From Bacteroidota bacterium (lineage in GTDB: Bacteria > Bacteroidota > Bacteroidia > B-17B0 > Aurantibacillaceae), in assembly GCA_017303905.1 (NCBI GenBank), contig JAFLBH010000001.1, forward strand, positions 597,809 through 661,808: 64,000 nt of DNA. The letters are read 5' to 3'. The notes under the pieces are model-generated. The model saw only the letters and a list, made by a program, of their open reading frames with translations. It was not told the DNA's origin and did no database searches. Positions 45,301 to 54,549 of the stretch are shown piece by piece; within the stretch, counting starts at the first letter, position 1; each line of letters begins with the position of its first letter. A program made the position numbers and the translations under genes.

Positions 45301-46009
45301 AGATTTACAATCACAACCTCGCCGCTATAACAACTCACCACTTTGGTCGGGTTTAATGGATAACGGTCGAGCGTACTGTGCCTATACGTATAACGTAGAT
45401 TGCCTTGTGCCTTGGAGAACATTAACCGGTCGCCAGTCATTCTATTTAGATCACGATGGATACATTGCGTTTGGCGAACATTTACCAACTTACAAGCCAT
45501 CTCCAACTCCACAAGCGTACGGCGACTTACGCAAAACAGTTAATGACGGAAAAGCAAAAATGTTAAATGTATTAACACCACACGGTAAGTGGCATATTCA
45601 CTCAACTTATGGAGATACGTTACGTATGTTAACCTTATCTCGAGGAATGGAGCCTTGTTGGATGAGTGAACAAGATGCAGCTGAGTTAGGAATTAAAGAT
45701 AACGATTGGGTGGAAGTATATAACGACCACGGTGTGTATTGTACTCGTGCGTGTGTTAGTGCTCGTATTCCAAAAGGAGTTTGTATTGTTTACCACTCTC
45801 CTGAAAGAACGTACTCACAACCAAAATCTCAGATTAGAGGAGGAAAACGAGGCGGAGGACACAACAGTTTTACACGTGTTCACTTAAAACCAAATTTGAT
45901 GTTAGGTGGCTATGGACAGTTTTCATACCATTTCAACTACTGGGGTCCGGTTGGTGTAAATCGTGATACACACGTATTGGTAAGAAAAATGGAAAAATTA
46001 GAATTTTAA
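42392..46009 (+). CDS. narG: Respiratory nitrate reductase alpha subunit
   Basis: The 1205-residue molybdenum bis-MGD subunit reduces nitrate to nitrite. The Fe-S FS0 ligands are His33, Cys37, Cys41 and Cys76 ([22 protein letters not shown]). [20 protein letters not shown] and [19 protein letters not shown] lie near the molybdenum site, and [20 protein letters not shown] is in the C-terminal part. No twin-arginine signal is seen, so it is cytoplasmic, as in E. coli NarG. It is full length and intact. It forms the operon narGHJI between two related cytochromes. Confidence 0.97.
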   Translation: MSWIEDIISPKTRKWEEFYRNRWQHDKVVRSTHGVNCTGGCSWQVYVKDGIVVWETQALDYPLLEETLPPYEPRGCQRGISYSWYLYSPIRVKYPLIRGALLDLFKEEKQKCGDAYTAWESLQNNPEKRKRYQKARGKGGFRRAKWDEVVELIAAANLYTIKKYGPDRVIGFSPIPAMSMLSYASGARYLQLIGGVNLSFYDWYCDLPTAFPEIWGEQTDVCESADWYNSKFCVSMGANLGMTRTPDIHFFSESKHNGTKTVVMSPDFSMVAKHADQWIPCHAGSDGAFWMAVTHVILKEFHVDRQVPYFMDYVKRYTDCPFIVELIKDGDKYLPGKLVRANTISKYQNVENGDWKFLNVDAASGKLVMPKGSMGQRWDKNKTGNWNLKFEDGEDNGTYDPTLTFIDKKDDVLSVEFTEFGLDKKAVRGVPVRYIDTVNGKIPVTTVYDLTMGQYGVGRGLSGEYPKDYNDEKHAYTPAWQEIFTGVGRDTVLQLAREWGNTAEITKGKCMVIVGAAICHWFHNNLMYRSAIMTQMLTGCNGVNGGGMNHYVGQEKLAPMDSWSTIMSAKDWQGANRLQQGPIWHYINSDQWRYDNNQALYNKVPQGSKLGNMHSADFIAMSVRNGWMPFYPQYSKNNLQIAKDAISTGASNDDEIRNYVVKQLKSKELGYSVMDPDNEINFPRNWFIWRGNALMSSAKGHEYMLDHYLGTHTNKIADEVAKDEVYEVIWREAPKGKMDLVVDINFRMDTTALYSDIVLPTASWYEKADINSTDMHSFIHPLSAAVAPVWEAKTDWQIFQYIAKVFSEMAKNHFPAPVKDIVNVPLSHDSIDEISQPKLLDWYKGECEPIPGKTMHKIAIVERDYTQIYNKFISLGQNLLNNQIGAHGVSFMADDVYKNMLNDKRHVQKVNNTEYPSLKEDIEAINSILKLSSLTNGELTVRAYTNMEKKTGMPLLQHGIGSKDVKIDYKDLQSQPRRYNNSPLWSGLMDNGRAYCAYTYNVDCLVPWRTLTGRQSFYLDHDGYIAFGEHLPTYKPSPTPQAYGDLRKTVNDGKAKMLNVLTPHGKWHIHSTYGDTLRMLTLSRGMEPCWMSEQDAAELGIKDNDWVEVYNDHGVYCTRACVSARIPKGVCIVYHSPERTYSQPKSQIRGGKRGGGHNSFTRVHLKPNLMLGGYGQFSYHFNYWGPVGVNRDTHVLVRKMEKLEF

Positions 46010-46030
46010 AAACAACTTAATAATAGCGTT

Positions 46031-47521
46031 ATGAACGTAAGATCGCAAATAGCCATGGTTTTTCACCTCGATAAATGTATCGGGTGCCATACTTGTTCAA
46101 TTGCTTGTAAAAACATTTGGACAGACAGAAAGGGCGCTGAATACATGTGGTGGAATAACGTAGAAACCAAACCGGGCACAGGTTATCCTACAAAGTGGGA
46201 GAATCAGGAAATTTATAAAGGTGGATGGGAAAAAAACGGCGACACCGTTTCTTTAAAAGGCACAGGAAAATTTAAAGGTTTAAAAAATATCTTTCACAAT
46301 CCGTATATGCCGGTTTTGGATGATTATTATGAACCATGGACTTACAAGTATCAGGATTTGATTACTGCTCCAGAAGGAGACGATCAACCAACAGCTCGTC
46401 CCGTTTCTTTAGTTACAGGCGAAACTATGGAAGTAAGAAGTGGTCCAAACTGGGATGATGATATGGGGGGGTCTCCGGATTTCGCTCGTCAAGACGTAAA
46501 TATGGAAAAGCTTACTCCTGCTGAAAGGGAAGCAATGTTTCAACTGGAAAGAATGACATTTCATTATTTACCTCGTATTTGCAACCATTGTTTGAATCCG
46601 GCATGTGTAGCATCATGTCCGTCAGGAGCATTATACAAGCGCGGTGAAGATGGTGTTGTGTTGATTAATCAGGAGCGTTGCCGTGCATGGAGAATGTGTG
46701 TAACCGCTTGTCCTTATAAAAAATCATATTACAACTGGCATACCGGTAAATCAGAAAAATGTGTGTTGTGTTATCCAAGATTAGAAAGTGGCCAGGCTCC
46801 TGCATGTTTCCACTCTTGTGTTGGAAGAATTCGTTATTTAGGAGTGCTTTTATATGATGCAGATAAAATTGAAAGAATTGCTTCAGCTACTGATGAAAAT
46901 TTAGTGGATGCGCAATTAGAAATTTATTTAGATCCATTTGATCCGGAAGTTATTAAGCAAGCTGCATTAAATGGTATTGCGATGTCAACCATTGAAGCAG
47001 CTCAAAAATCACCAGTATATAAATTCTTAAAGGTTTGGAAATTGGCTTTACCATTACATCCTGAGTTCAGAACATTACCTAATTTGTTTTATGTTCCAGC
47101 GTTGTTACCAGGAATGGCAAGTGTTCAAAATGGAATTTACAATACGACCTCTAAATCATTATGGGGAGGTATTGACAGTACACGTTTGCCAATGAAATAT
47201 CTGGCTTCCTTATTTACCGCAGGAAACACCGAAAAAGTAGCCGAAGTGCTTAAAAGACTTATGGCAGTACGTATGCATAGAAGAGGCGAAACTGTTGGTG
47301 ATTTAACTAAAGAGGAAATTAACGCAGCAATGCAAGAAATACATTTAGATCCTAAAACTGCAGATGATATTTTCAGACTAACCACCTTAGCGACATTTGA
47401 TGAGCGCTTTGTGATTCCTCCCGCACACCGTGAAGAATCTATCGAAATGCTCGAAAACACTGCTGACGTGAAAGGGAATACAGGATTTGGATTTAAAGAA
47501 AAACCAGCAAGAGGATTATGA
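46031..47521 (+). CDS. narH: Respiratory nitrate reductase beta subunit
   Basis: The 496-residue electron-transfer subunit has four Fe-S cluster sites. The cysteines are in CIGCHTCSIACKNIW (Cys16, 19, 22, 26), RICNHCLNPACVASCPSGAL, ERCRAWRMCVTACPYKK, and KCVLCYPRLESGQAPACFHS. Trp in CRAWRMC marks the [3Fe-4S] site, as in other NarH. It passes electrons from NarI to NarG. It starts 21 bases after narG, and its stop overlaps the narJ start (ATGA). Confidence 0.97.
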   Translation: MNVRSQIAMVFHLDKCIGCHTCSIACKNIWTDRKGAEYMWWNNVETKPGTGYPTKWENQEIYKGGWEKNGDTVSLKGTGKFKGLKNIFHNPYMPVLDDYYEPWTYKYQDLITAPEGDDQPTARPVSLVTGETMEVRSGPNWDDDMGGSPDFARQDVNMEKLTPAEREAMFQLERMTFHYLPRICNHCLNPACVASCPSGALYKRGEDGVVLINQERCRAWRMCVTACPYKKSYYNWHTGKSEKCVLCYPRLESGQAPACFHSCVGRIRYLGVLLYDADKIERIASATDENLVDAQLEIYLDPFDPEVIKQAALNGIAMSTIEAAQKSPVYKFLKVWKLALPLHPEFRTLPNLFYVPALLPGMASVQNGIYNTTSKSLWGGIDSTRLPMKYLASLFTAGNTEKVAEVLKRLMAVRMHRRGETVGDLTKEEINAAMQEIHLDPKTADDIFRLTTLATFDERFVIPPAHREESIEMLENTADVKGNTGFGFKEKPARGL

Positions 47522-48210
47522 TAAAAAACTCACATATTTATATAACATTGGCCGATCTCTTCAGGTATCCTGATACGCAAAGTTCTAACAAGGCGATACT
47601 TTGTCAGGAGCTTTTAGAATCGGAATACCCTGAAGCGGCACAATGTTTACTTCCTTTTACAAATCATTTTATTTCGCTTGATGAAGATGGCAGAGAAGAG
47701 CTGTTTACAAAAACATTTGATGTGCAGCCAATTTGTTATTTGGATTTGGGGTATGTAATTTTTGGTGAAGATTATAAGAGGGGTTCTTTTTTATTGCATA
47801 TGCAACAAGAACAAGGTCGAATTAATCATGATTGTAGTCCTGAGCTACCTGATCATTTATCGCATGTGTTGTATTTAATAACTGTTCACTCTGACAAGGA
47901 ATTCGTAAACGAGTTAGTAGCTAAAATACTTGTTCCGGGAGTAAAAAAAATGATCCAGGAATTTGATATTGCCAAAATCGAATTAAAAATGAAAGTTATT
48001 AAAAAACTACATAATGCATTAATTGCCGAAGAACTTAATAGCGGTAACTTATATCACAATGCATTTTTAGCACTTTTAAAAGTAATGGAATCAGACTTCC
48101 ATGAAGCGATTCTAAAATATAATCCTAAAGAGGAAAACCTAGTAAACGATTCGTTCTTTAATAAAAATAATTCAGTAAATCAATTAGTAAACAACTATAA
48201 AATCGATTAA
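47518..48210 (+). CDS. narJ: Nitrate reductase assembly chaperone
   Basis: The 230-residue NarJ-like protein is needed to insert the molybdenum cofactor and assemble the enzyme. It has LADLFRYPDTQS near the start, YLDLGYVIFGEDYKRGSFLL and LPDHLSHVLYLITVHSDKEF, as in the TorD/NarJ family. The ATG overlaps the narH stop by 4 bases, which suggests coupled translation. It sits between narH and narI in the usual order. Confidence 0.93.
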   Translation: MIKNSHIYITLADLFRYPDTQSSNKAILCQELLESEYPEAAQCLLPFTNHFISLDEDGREELFTKTFDVQPICYLDLGYVIFGEDYKRGSFLLHMQQEQGRINHDCSPELPDHLSHVLYLITVHSDKEFVNELVAKILVPGVKKMIQEFDIAKIELKMKVIKKLHNALIAEELNSGNLYHNAFLALLKVMESDFHEAILKYNPKEENLVNDSFFNKNNSVNQLVNNYKID

Positions 48211-48212
48211 TT

Positions 48213-48938
48213 ATGCTAAACCAGTTGTTATTTATCGCATTGCCTTATGTTGCTCTAGCAACATTTTTAGTAGGATCTATATATAGATACCTTTACAAGG
48301 GCTTTAAAGTTTCTTCATTATCTTCTCAGTTTTTAGAGGGCCGAACTTTGTTCTTCGGAAGTCAACCTTTTCACTGGGGATTGTTTTTTCTCTTTTTCGG
48401 ACATCTAATAGCTTTTTTATTTCCGTCTACATTAATTGCATGGAACGGGCATACTGTTAGATTATTAATTATCGAGTGCGCTTCTTTCGCTTTTGGTATT
48501 AGTGCATTATGGGGGCTTTTAGCTCTTGTTACTCGTCGCCTTACAAACAAGCGAGTGCAAATGGTTACTAATAAAATGGACGTAGTAGTTTATTTAGTTT
48601 TATTCATCCAAATAGTATCCGGGTTGTGTGTGGCCTACTTTAATCGTTGGGGCTCCAATTGGTTTGCGGCTTTCCTTACACCTTATTTACGTTCTATTTT
48701 TGTTTTCGATCCGCAAATCGATGCCATTTCAACTGTAAATTCAGTATGGTTAAAAATACATGTTGTTTCTGCATTCAGCATTATTGCAATCATTCCTTTC
48801 ACACGCTTTGTGCACTTCTTAGTATACCCTGTAGATTATCTATGGAGAAGTTACCAGCAAGTGGTATGGAATTGGGATCGTCGATCGATCAGAACAAGCA
48901 GAGCTCATTCTTACGGAAAAAAATCGCTCAATAATTAA
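48213..48938 (+). CDS. narI: Respiratory nitrate reductase gamma subunit
   Basis: The 241-residue membrane subunit binds two b-type hemes and takes electrons from quinol. It has about five membrane helices, with His ligands expected in HWGLFFLFFGHLIAFLFP, WNGHTVRLLIIECA, and LKIHVVSAFSIIAIIPFTRF. The length is normal for NarI. It begins 2 bases after narJ. Confidence 0.95.
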   Translation: MLNQLLFIALPYVALATFLVGSIYRYLYKGFKVSSLSSQFLEGRTLFFGSQPFHWGLFFLFFGHLIAFLFPSTLIAWNGHTVRLLIIECASFAFGISALWGLLALVTRRLTNKRVQMVTNKMDVVVYLVLFIQIVSGLCVAYFNRWGSNWFAAFLTPYLRSIFVFDPQIDAISTVNSVWLKIHVVSAFSIIAIIPFTRFVHFLVYPVDYLWRSYQQVVWNWDRRSIRTSRAHSYGKKSLNN

Positions 48939-48951
48939 TTAATTTTAATAT

Positions 48952-49611
48952 ATGAAAACCAATAAACTATATATCAGTATAGACCGTATACGCGGTTTGA
49001 TACCGATAATCCTGTTGTGTTTATTTAGTGAAGTATATGCTCAGGACGGAAAGGCGTTATTTAAACAAAATTGTGGCGTTTGCCATACTACAACAAAACA
49101 AAAGTTAGTTGGTCCGGGACTGGAAGGAATTAACACCACACGCACCGAAGAGTGGTTGATTAAGTGGATTAAAGATTCGCAGGGAATGGTTAAAAGTGGT
49201 GATGCAACTGCAATTGAGGTTTATGAGGCGGGTGGAAAAATGGTTATGCCGCCTTTTGCACAACTATCGGATGGGGACATAAAAGCAATTCTTTCATTTG
49301 TTGGAAATCCTGATGCGGGCGCTCCGGTTGCAGCAGCACAGAACGTAGCTGTTGAACAACCGGTTAAAAGCGCACCTTGGAGTACCGGCACTAAAGTTTT
49401 CATTACACTGCTGCTTACTTTAATCATCGGATTATCGGCTTATTTAATGGTTCTTAAGTATAACTTGAGGCGATTGGGATATTCTTTTGATACTTTGCCT
49501 TTGAGTGATCGTGTTAGTAAGTATTTAGAACAGAATGGGAGATTTTTAATGTTTGTAGGTGTAATAGTATTAGCTATGATTATGAAATCTTGCATATCGA
49601 GTCTAATATAA
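48952..49611 (+). CDS. Membrane-anchored monoheme cytochrome c downstream of narI
   Basis: The 219-residue protein has a signal-anchor-like start, one heme motif CGVCH near residue 42, a MPPFAQLSDGDIKAILSF segment with the distal Met, and two membrane helices (about 143-163 and 200-215). Its heme domain is clearly related to the first domain of the cytochrome before narG. It is the last gene of the nar operon and is followed by two hairpins. It probably links electron flow with the reductase complex or a terminal acceptor. The exact partner is unknown. Confidence 0.85.
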   Translation: MKTNKLYISIDRIRGLIPIILLCLFSEVYAQDGKALFKQNCGVCHTTTKQKLVGPGLEGINTTRTEEWLIKWIKDSQGMVKSGDATAIEVYEAGGKMVMPPFAQLSDGDIKAILSFVGNPDAGAPVAAAQNVAVEQPVKSAPWSTGTKVFITLLLTLIIGLSAYLMVLKYNLRRLGYSFDTLPLSDRVSKYLEQNGRFLMFVGVIVLAMIMKSCISSLI

Positions 49612-49633
49612 GTTGAATTGCTGTGTGTGTAAT

Positions 49634-49730
49634 AAAAGCGGGTTACGATTTTTTCGGCCCGCTTTTTAATTTTCACACTTTATTAATGTTGGATAAAAAA
49701 GAGCGGAGATTTTTTCTCCGCTCTTTTTTA
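49634..49730. terminator. Two strong hairpins between convergent operons
   Basis: AAAAGCGGG (49634-49642) pairs with CCCGCTTTT (49658-49666). A 14-bp perfect stem joins 49695-49708 with 49716-49729. Both are flanked by A and T runs, so they end transcription from nar rightward and from nrdJ leftward. Confidence 0.8.
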
Positions 49731-49746
49731 TTAGTAAGGCAATGGA

Positions 49747-52305
49747 TTAACCGCATTTTGAATGGCCGCAGCTTTTACATTTTAAACACCCTTCTTCGTA
49801 AATCAGTCCGCTAGGGTCGCCACAACTTGGACACTGCTTGTCCTTGGCCTGTGAACCGTTAGGAATGAATTGTTTTAGTGCGCGCTCTAATCCGGATTTC
49901 CAGGTTATAATACTTTCATTTGAGAAGTTAAGATTCTCTATTAAATCAATCACGTGAATTAAAGGCATTCCATGTCGTAACACGCCTGAAATTAATTTAG
50001 CGTAGTTCCAATACTCTTTGTTAAAGGAACGAGATAATCCCTCAATGGTTACTTTGTATCCGTCTTTATCAAGATATTGGAAATCATATCGGCTTTTACC
50101 GCCTTCTGATTTTGTTTTTGTAATCCATCCTTTACTAATCCACTCCGGTAAAATAAACGAATCTTCGGCTTTACCTGTGAAAATTTCATAGGGCCGATTG
50201 TCAATAATTCCCACAAACGCAATCCATTTTTCATTATGATTCATGAAGCGCATGATAGACGCGTCAATTTTTGCAGGGCGTTTTGGCGGAATAGAATCTT
50301 TTAAATGATTTGATTTTTCTTTTTCCTTGTCAGATACAAGTACACCGGAACGCGAACCATCTCTATAAACGGTAATCCCTTTTAATCCTGCCTCCCATGA
50401 TTTTAAATAAATATCGCCTACTAATTCTTCAGTGGCATTATTGGGAAGATTAATGGTTGAACTAATACTGTGTGTGGTGTATTTCTGAACAATTGATTGT
50501 AACAAAATACGTTTCTCCCAATCAATATCATTAGCGGTTGATTGAAAATACGGACTTTGTGCAATGTTATTGTTTCCGGTAATACTCATCCAATCTTTTA
50601 AACGGTGATGGTATATCGTAAATTCTTGCCAACAGTCGCCAAGATTGTCAACAAAATCAACTTTGCTGTTAGGGTCGCCCGGATTAACTTTTTTACGACG
50701 CTTGTAACTTAATAAAAATACCGGCTCAATACCAGAAGATGATTGCGCCAAAATACTAATACTACCGGTGGGTGCAACTGTACTAATGGAAATATTCCTT
50801 CTTCCAAATTTGTACATTCTTTTTGTTACATCTGGAAATACCGATTTAAACATATCAATAAATTCGGATTGATCTTCGTATGTGTTATCGTAGGCTTCAA
50901 ACTTTCCTCGTTCAACAGCCATATCGATAGAGCTTTCAAATTCAGCTTTGCATTTCGTCTTCATGATTTCATCTGTCATAGCTAACGCTTCGTTACTGTC
51001 AAATTTAATGTTTAGTGCAGCGAGCGTGTCCGCAAGAGCTGTAAAACCTAAACCCGTTCTTCTCCCTTTTTTTCCTGCGTTGTATAATAAATTCCAGGTT
51101 TCGAGCTCTACTTTTTTAATAAAATCGGGTTCAGGATCGGACTGAACTTTCGCAATTATTTTCTCAATAGCCTCAAGTTCTAAATCCACTAAATCATCCA
51201 TTAATCGTTGCGCTTCATAACTAATCTCATAAAATTTCTCAAAGTTAAATTTAGCATCTGAAGTAAAAGGAGAATCAACGAAATTGTACAAATTAAGTGC
51301 TATTAATCGACAACTATCGCCGCCCTGCATGGCAATTTCAGAACATGGATTAGTTGAAACATTTTTAAATCCAGGATAAATGGATGACGTAGAATAGTGA
51401 TGTTGTCTGTCCCAAAAGATGATTCCCGGCTCAGCAGTGTTATGTGCGCATTTTGTAATTGTTTTCCAAAGTTCTCTTGCATCAATTGTTTTTGTAATGC
51501 TTGGGTTTTTTGAGTCGACAGGATATTTTAATGTGAATTTAGTTCCGTTTTTCACAGCAGTCATAAATTCATCCGATACTTTTATTGATATGTTAGCACC
51601 GGTAATTTTTTTAAGATCTTGTTTTATTGTAATAAATTGTTCTATATCAGGATGAGCAATATCCATAGTAATCATTAAGGCGCCTCTTCTTCCATTTTGT
51701 GCAACCTCTCTTGTTGTACTCGAGAATCTGTCCATAAATGAAACAGCACCAGATGTGGTTCCTGCCGCGTTACTCACATTTTGTCCGCTCGGACGTAGAG
51801 TAGAAATATCTATACCAACTCCACAACGGCGTTTAAATAATTGTGCCATTTGTTGATCTGTATAGAATACACCGCCATATGAATCGTATATTTCCGGTAA
51901 TACAATACAATTAGATAAAGATGCAATTACATGTTGGTTTCCTAAAGAAGACATTACACTGCCTTGCGGAATGACATATTTGAATTTATGAAATAGATGA
52001 AATATCGACTCGTTAGTAAGTGCCTCACGTTTTTTGCCATAATCAGACAATTGATTTTTCTGGTTTTCTTTTGTTTTATAAAGCGATTCAACACGCGCAA
52101 ATTCTTTTGCCATTCGTTTATGCATCTCAACAGGAGTGCTTTCCAGAAAATTCCCTTTCTTGTCTCTCATGGCATACTTGCTCAACCATGTGTTAGCTGC
52201 CAATTCATCCCCGTTGAAATACTCCATACTTTTACTCAGAGCTTCAGCGAAGGTGTATGTACTGGTAGCGCTTTTAGTTTCTTTTTTATTTTCAGCTGTA
52301 ATCAT
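49747..52305 (-). CDS. nrdJ: Adenosylcobalamin-dependent class II ribonucleotide reductase
   Basis: The 852-residue protein reduces ribonucleotides without oxygen, using B12 to form the thiyl radical. The active-site NPCSE motif is near residue 318 (STNPCSEIAMQGGDSC), with STVAPTGSISILAQSSSG and LKGITVYRDGSRSGVL in the barrel. A C-terminal Cys-rich tail (CPSCGDPSGLIYEEGCLKC and a final SCGHSKCG) serves re-reduction. It suits an anaerobic niche and lies beside the nar genes. An FNR-like box sits upstream between it and the radical SAM gene, but its layout fits the radical SAM gene better. Confidence 0.95.
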   Translation of the reverse strand: MITAENKKETKSATSTYTFAEALSKSMEYFNGDELAANTWLSKYAMRDKKGNFLESTPVEMHKRMAKEFARVESLYKTKENQKNQLSDYGKKREALTNESIFHLFHKFKYVIPQGSVMSSLGNQHVIASLSNCIVLPEIYDSYGGVFYTDQQMAQLFKRRCGVGIDISTLRPSGQNVSNAAGTTSGAVSFMDRFSSTTREVAQNGRRGALMITMDIAHPDIEQFITIKQDLKKITGANISIKVSDEFMTAVKNGTKFTLKYPVDSKNPSITKTIDARELWKTITKCAHNTAEPGIIFWDRQHHYSTSSIYPGFKNVSTNPCSEIAMQGGDSCRLIALNLYNFVDSPFTSDAKFNFEKFYEISYEAQRLMDDLVDLELEAIEKIIAKVQSDPEPDFIKKVELETWNLLYNAGKKGRRTGLGFTALADTLAALNIKFDSNEALAMTDEIMKTKCKAEFESSIDMAVERGKFEAYDNTYEDQSEFIDMFKSVFPDVTKRMYKFGRRNISISTVAPTGSISILAQSSSGIEPVFLLSYKRRKKVNPGDPNSKVDFVDNLGDCWQEFTIYHHRLKDWMSITGNNNIAQSPYFQSTANDIDWEKRILLQSIVQKYTTHSISSTINLPNNATEELVGDIYLKSWEAGLKGITVYRDGSRSGVLVSDKEKEKSNHLKDSIPPKRPAKIDASIMRFMNHNEKWIAFVGIIDNRPYEIFTGKAEDSFILPEWISKGWITKTKSEGGKSRYDFQYLDKDGYKVTIEGLSRSFNKEYWNYAKLISGVLRHGMPLIHVIDLIENLNFSNESIITWKSGLERALKQFIPNGSQAKDKQCPSCGDPSGLIYEEGCLKCKSCGHSKCG

Positions 52306-52433
52306 AAAATATTTTTTGATGCAAGTTATTTCAATAAAATCTACAGGATGGGTTTGAAGGATGCGACTTATTCAGTTTGTTTCTAACATTTAAACTTTAG
52401 TCAGAGATTATTTTTAAGAATTAATAAGTAATA

Positions 52434-52476
52434 TGATAATTATCATTAAACATCCCTTGTTTAATTAGTAACTTAC
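52434..52476 (+). promoter_or_regulatory. FNR-like box before the radical SAM gene
   Basis: TGATAATTATCA (52434-52445) is centred 36.5 bp from the last base of TAACTTAC (52469-52476), a two-mismatch -7 element. The divergent nrdJ has only a poor match at the same spacing. Confidence 0.45.
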
Positions 52477-52490
52477 TTATATTATTTGCC

Positions 52491-53261
52491 GTGATTCTTT
52501 TTGATAAAATCGTATTTGGGCCTATTGTCAGTCGGCGTTTTGGAAAATCGTTAGGCATTAATCTTTTGCCTTTAGATAATAAGGTATGTAACTTTAATTG
52601 TATTTATTGTGAGTGCGGTTGGACAAATCTTAAAAACACTAAAGTTAAGTATACAAGTTATGGAGATATTGTTTCTGCAATGCAAATTAAATTCAAAGAG
52701 TTGGGACAAAAAGCAGATCTTCCGGATGTGATAACTTTTGCAGGAAATGGCGAACCAACAATGCATCCGCAATTTTTGAGAATTATCGAAGATACTATTC
52801 GATTAAGAAATTTATATATGCCAAAGGTAAAAATTGTTATTCTCTCGAACGGAGTATTAATGAATAAACCGGATGTTTTAGAAGCACTGTTGAAGGTTGA
52901 TTTATGTGTTATGAAGTTTGATGCCGGTAATGATAAATTGTTTAAAGTAATCGACCAGCCATTAAATAATAAGAGCATCGATTGGTATGTTCAAAATCTA
53001 AAAAAACTTGAGGATAAATTAATTATACAATCTATTTTTCTTAAAGGCATGTTTAAGAATGAATATATTAACAGCACAGATGAGTCAAATTTGAACGATT
53101 GGCTAAATTATATAAAGCAGCTGCATCCAAATGAGGTCATGATTTACACTATAGATAGAGAAACTCCGGCTAAAGAACTGCAAAAAATTCCAAGTGAAAC
53201 CTTAAGTAACATTGCTCTAAGAGTAAATGATGCCGGAATTAAGGCAAAAGTTTACACCTAG
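52491..53261 (+). CDS. Radical SAM protein (COG0731-like)
   Basis: The 256-residue protein has a radical SAM CxxxCxxC cluster motif (CNFNCIYC, with ECGWTN after it) near residue 33 and a TFAGNGEPTMHPQFLRI core. The start is like wyosine-type and related small radical SAM proteins (RRFGKSLGINLLPLDNKV). The substrate is unknown. The start is GTG at 52491, about 10 bases after the predicted transcript start. It is divergent from nrdJ and convergent with the proline dehydrogenase gene. Confidence 0.82.
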   Translation: MILFDKIVFGPIVSRRFGKSLGINLLPLDNKVCNFNCIYCECGWTNLKNTKVKYTSYGDIVSAMQIKFKELGQKADLPDVITFAGNGEPTMHPQFLRIIEDTIRLRNLYMPKVKIVILSNGVLMNKPDVLEALLKVDLCVMKFDAGNDKLFKVIDQPLNNKSIDWYVQNLKKLEDKLIIQSIFLKGMFKNEYINSTDESNLNDWLNYIKQLHPNEVMIYTIDRETPAKELQKIPSETLSNIALRVNDAGIKAKVYT

Positions 53262-53347
53262 GTTGAAATTGTATTTCAAACACAATTATAATTTGTGAAA
53301 TAACTTGTAATTGTAAGGGTTTTAAAGGAGTAATTTTAATTACGAAC

Positions 53348-54538
53348 TCATGCGTTACCTGATAGTTTTAATTGATTACGTCGGGTTTGTTCATGTAATA
53401 TCATTTTTAGCTCTCTGCTCATTTGTCCTGCAATACCGGAATTTTCCTGAGCCCTTCTAATTAAGTAGGGAATGACAGATTCTACCGGACCGTACGGAAC
53501 GTATTTTGTTACATTATATTCATGTGCTCCAAGATTCATGGTAATATTGTCACTCATTCCGTAGAGTTGAGAAAAGAAAATGTTCGGATGATTATTTGGT
53601 AAATTTCTTTTTTTCATTTCATCTAAAAGAAGTAAAGTGCTAATTTCATTATGAGTACCGGCACAAAGCATAATAATATCAATATTATCTAAACACAACT
53701 TCACAGCACTGTCAAATTCAGAATCTGTTATTGCTTTGGTAGAATTAATCGGGCTGGGATAATTTAATTTTTTTGCACGCTCATTTTCTTTTTCAAGATA
53801 GGCACCTCGAACCAATTTAATACCCAGTTTAATTTGATGAAATCTGGCAAACTTGATGAGTTTTTTCAAGTAAGGCAATCTGTCATTTCTATACATCTGA
53901 AGAGTTGTAAGAACAACATGGTTGTTGCGATTATAGTTCACCATAAATTCCTCCGCTAGTTTATCTATGGCTGGCTGTATCCAACTTTCTTCCGCATCAA
54001 TAAAAACCGGAACATTATATTTTTGTGCGGCATCAAATAAAGTTGAAAGCCTGTTTTTTAAGTTGAGCCATTCTTGTTGCTCAATCGCGCTCAATTCTTG
54101 ATTAGAACTTACTTTCTCAAGTAATTTTGTATCTACAAATCCTGTTAGCTTTATACATGTGTAGGGTATGGAGGGGTTGTTATGCGCTGTTTGAATTATT
54201 TTAAGTGTTTCATTTAGTGTATTTGTAAAGTTTTCATCTGTACTGACGCCCTCAACGGAATAGTCTAAAATAGACTTCACGTTAATGCCATATAATTTAA
54301 TAATTACAATTTTACTTTCATTTATCGTTTCTCCGCCACAAAATTGTTTAAAAACAGTTTTTTTTATTAAAGGTTTAATAGGTAAACCTATTTTTAGAGA
54401 GAAGTTAACAAGCTTGGTTAATAATTTGGTAAGCCACGTATAATTCATTATTCTATACATTAATTTAGTTTGAAAAAGTTCACTGTTCGATTTAAGCGTG
54501 AAGGCTTTTTCGGTGTTATATAGAATAGGAGAATTCAT
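53348..54538 (-). CDS. Proline dehydrogenase
   Basis: The 396-residue FAD barrel enzyme oxidises proline to pyrroline-5-carboxylate. It has IKLVRGAYLEKENERAKKL, CAGTHNEISTLLLLDEM, YVPYGPVESVIPYLIRRAQE and the barrel strand VPVFIDAEESWIQP. The P5C dehydrogenase partner is not in the window. It follows a Crp/Fnr gene by 11 bases and shares its promoter, so proline oxidation may be controlled with nitrate respiration. Confidence 0.93.
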   Translation of the reverse strand: MNSPILYNTEKAFTLKSNSELFQTKLMYRIMNYTWLTKLLTKLVNFSLKIGLPIKPLIKKTVFKQFCGGETINESKIVIIKLYGINVKSILDYSVEGVSTDENFTNTLNETLKIIQTAHNNPSIPYTCIKLTGFVDTKLLEKVSSNQELSAIEQQEWLNLKNRLSTLFDAAQKYNVPVFIDAEESWIQPAIDKLAEEFMVNYNRNNHVVLTTLQMYRNDRLPYLKKLIKFARFHQIKLGIKLVRGAYLEKENERAKKLNYPSPINSTKAITDSEFDSAVKLCLDNIDIIMLCAGTHNEISTLLLLDEMKKRNLPNNHPNIFFSQLYGMSDNITMNLGAHEYNVTKYVPYGPVESVIPYLIRRAQENSGIAGQMSRELKMILHEQTRRNQLKLSGNA

Positions 54539-54549
54539 GATGGATAGAA

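Noticed and set aside
41503..49611. nar region as a recent foreign insertion
   Set aside because: Codon and base use look like those of the neighbours by eye, and no integrase or attachment site was seen.
53266..53311. Weak inverted repeat between radical SAM and proline dehydrogenase genes
   Set aside because: The arms are imperfect and there is no T tract, so a terminator is not well supported.
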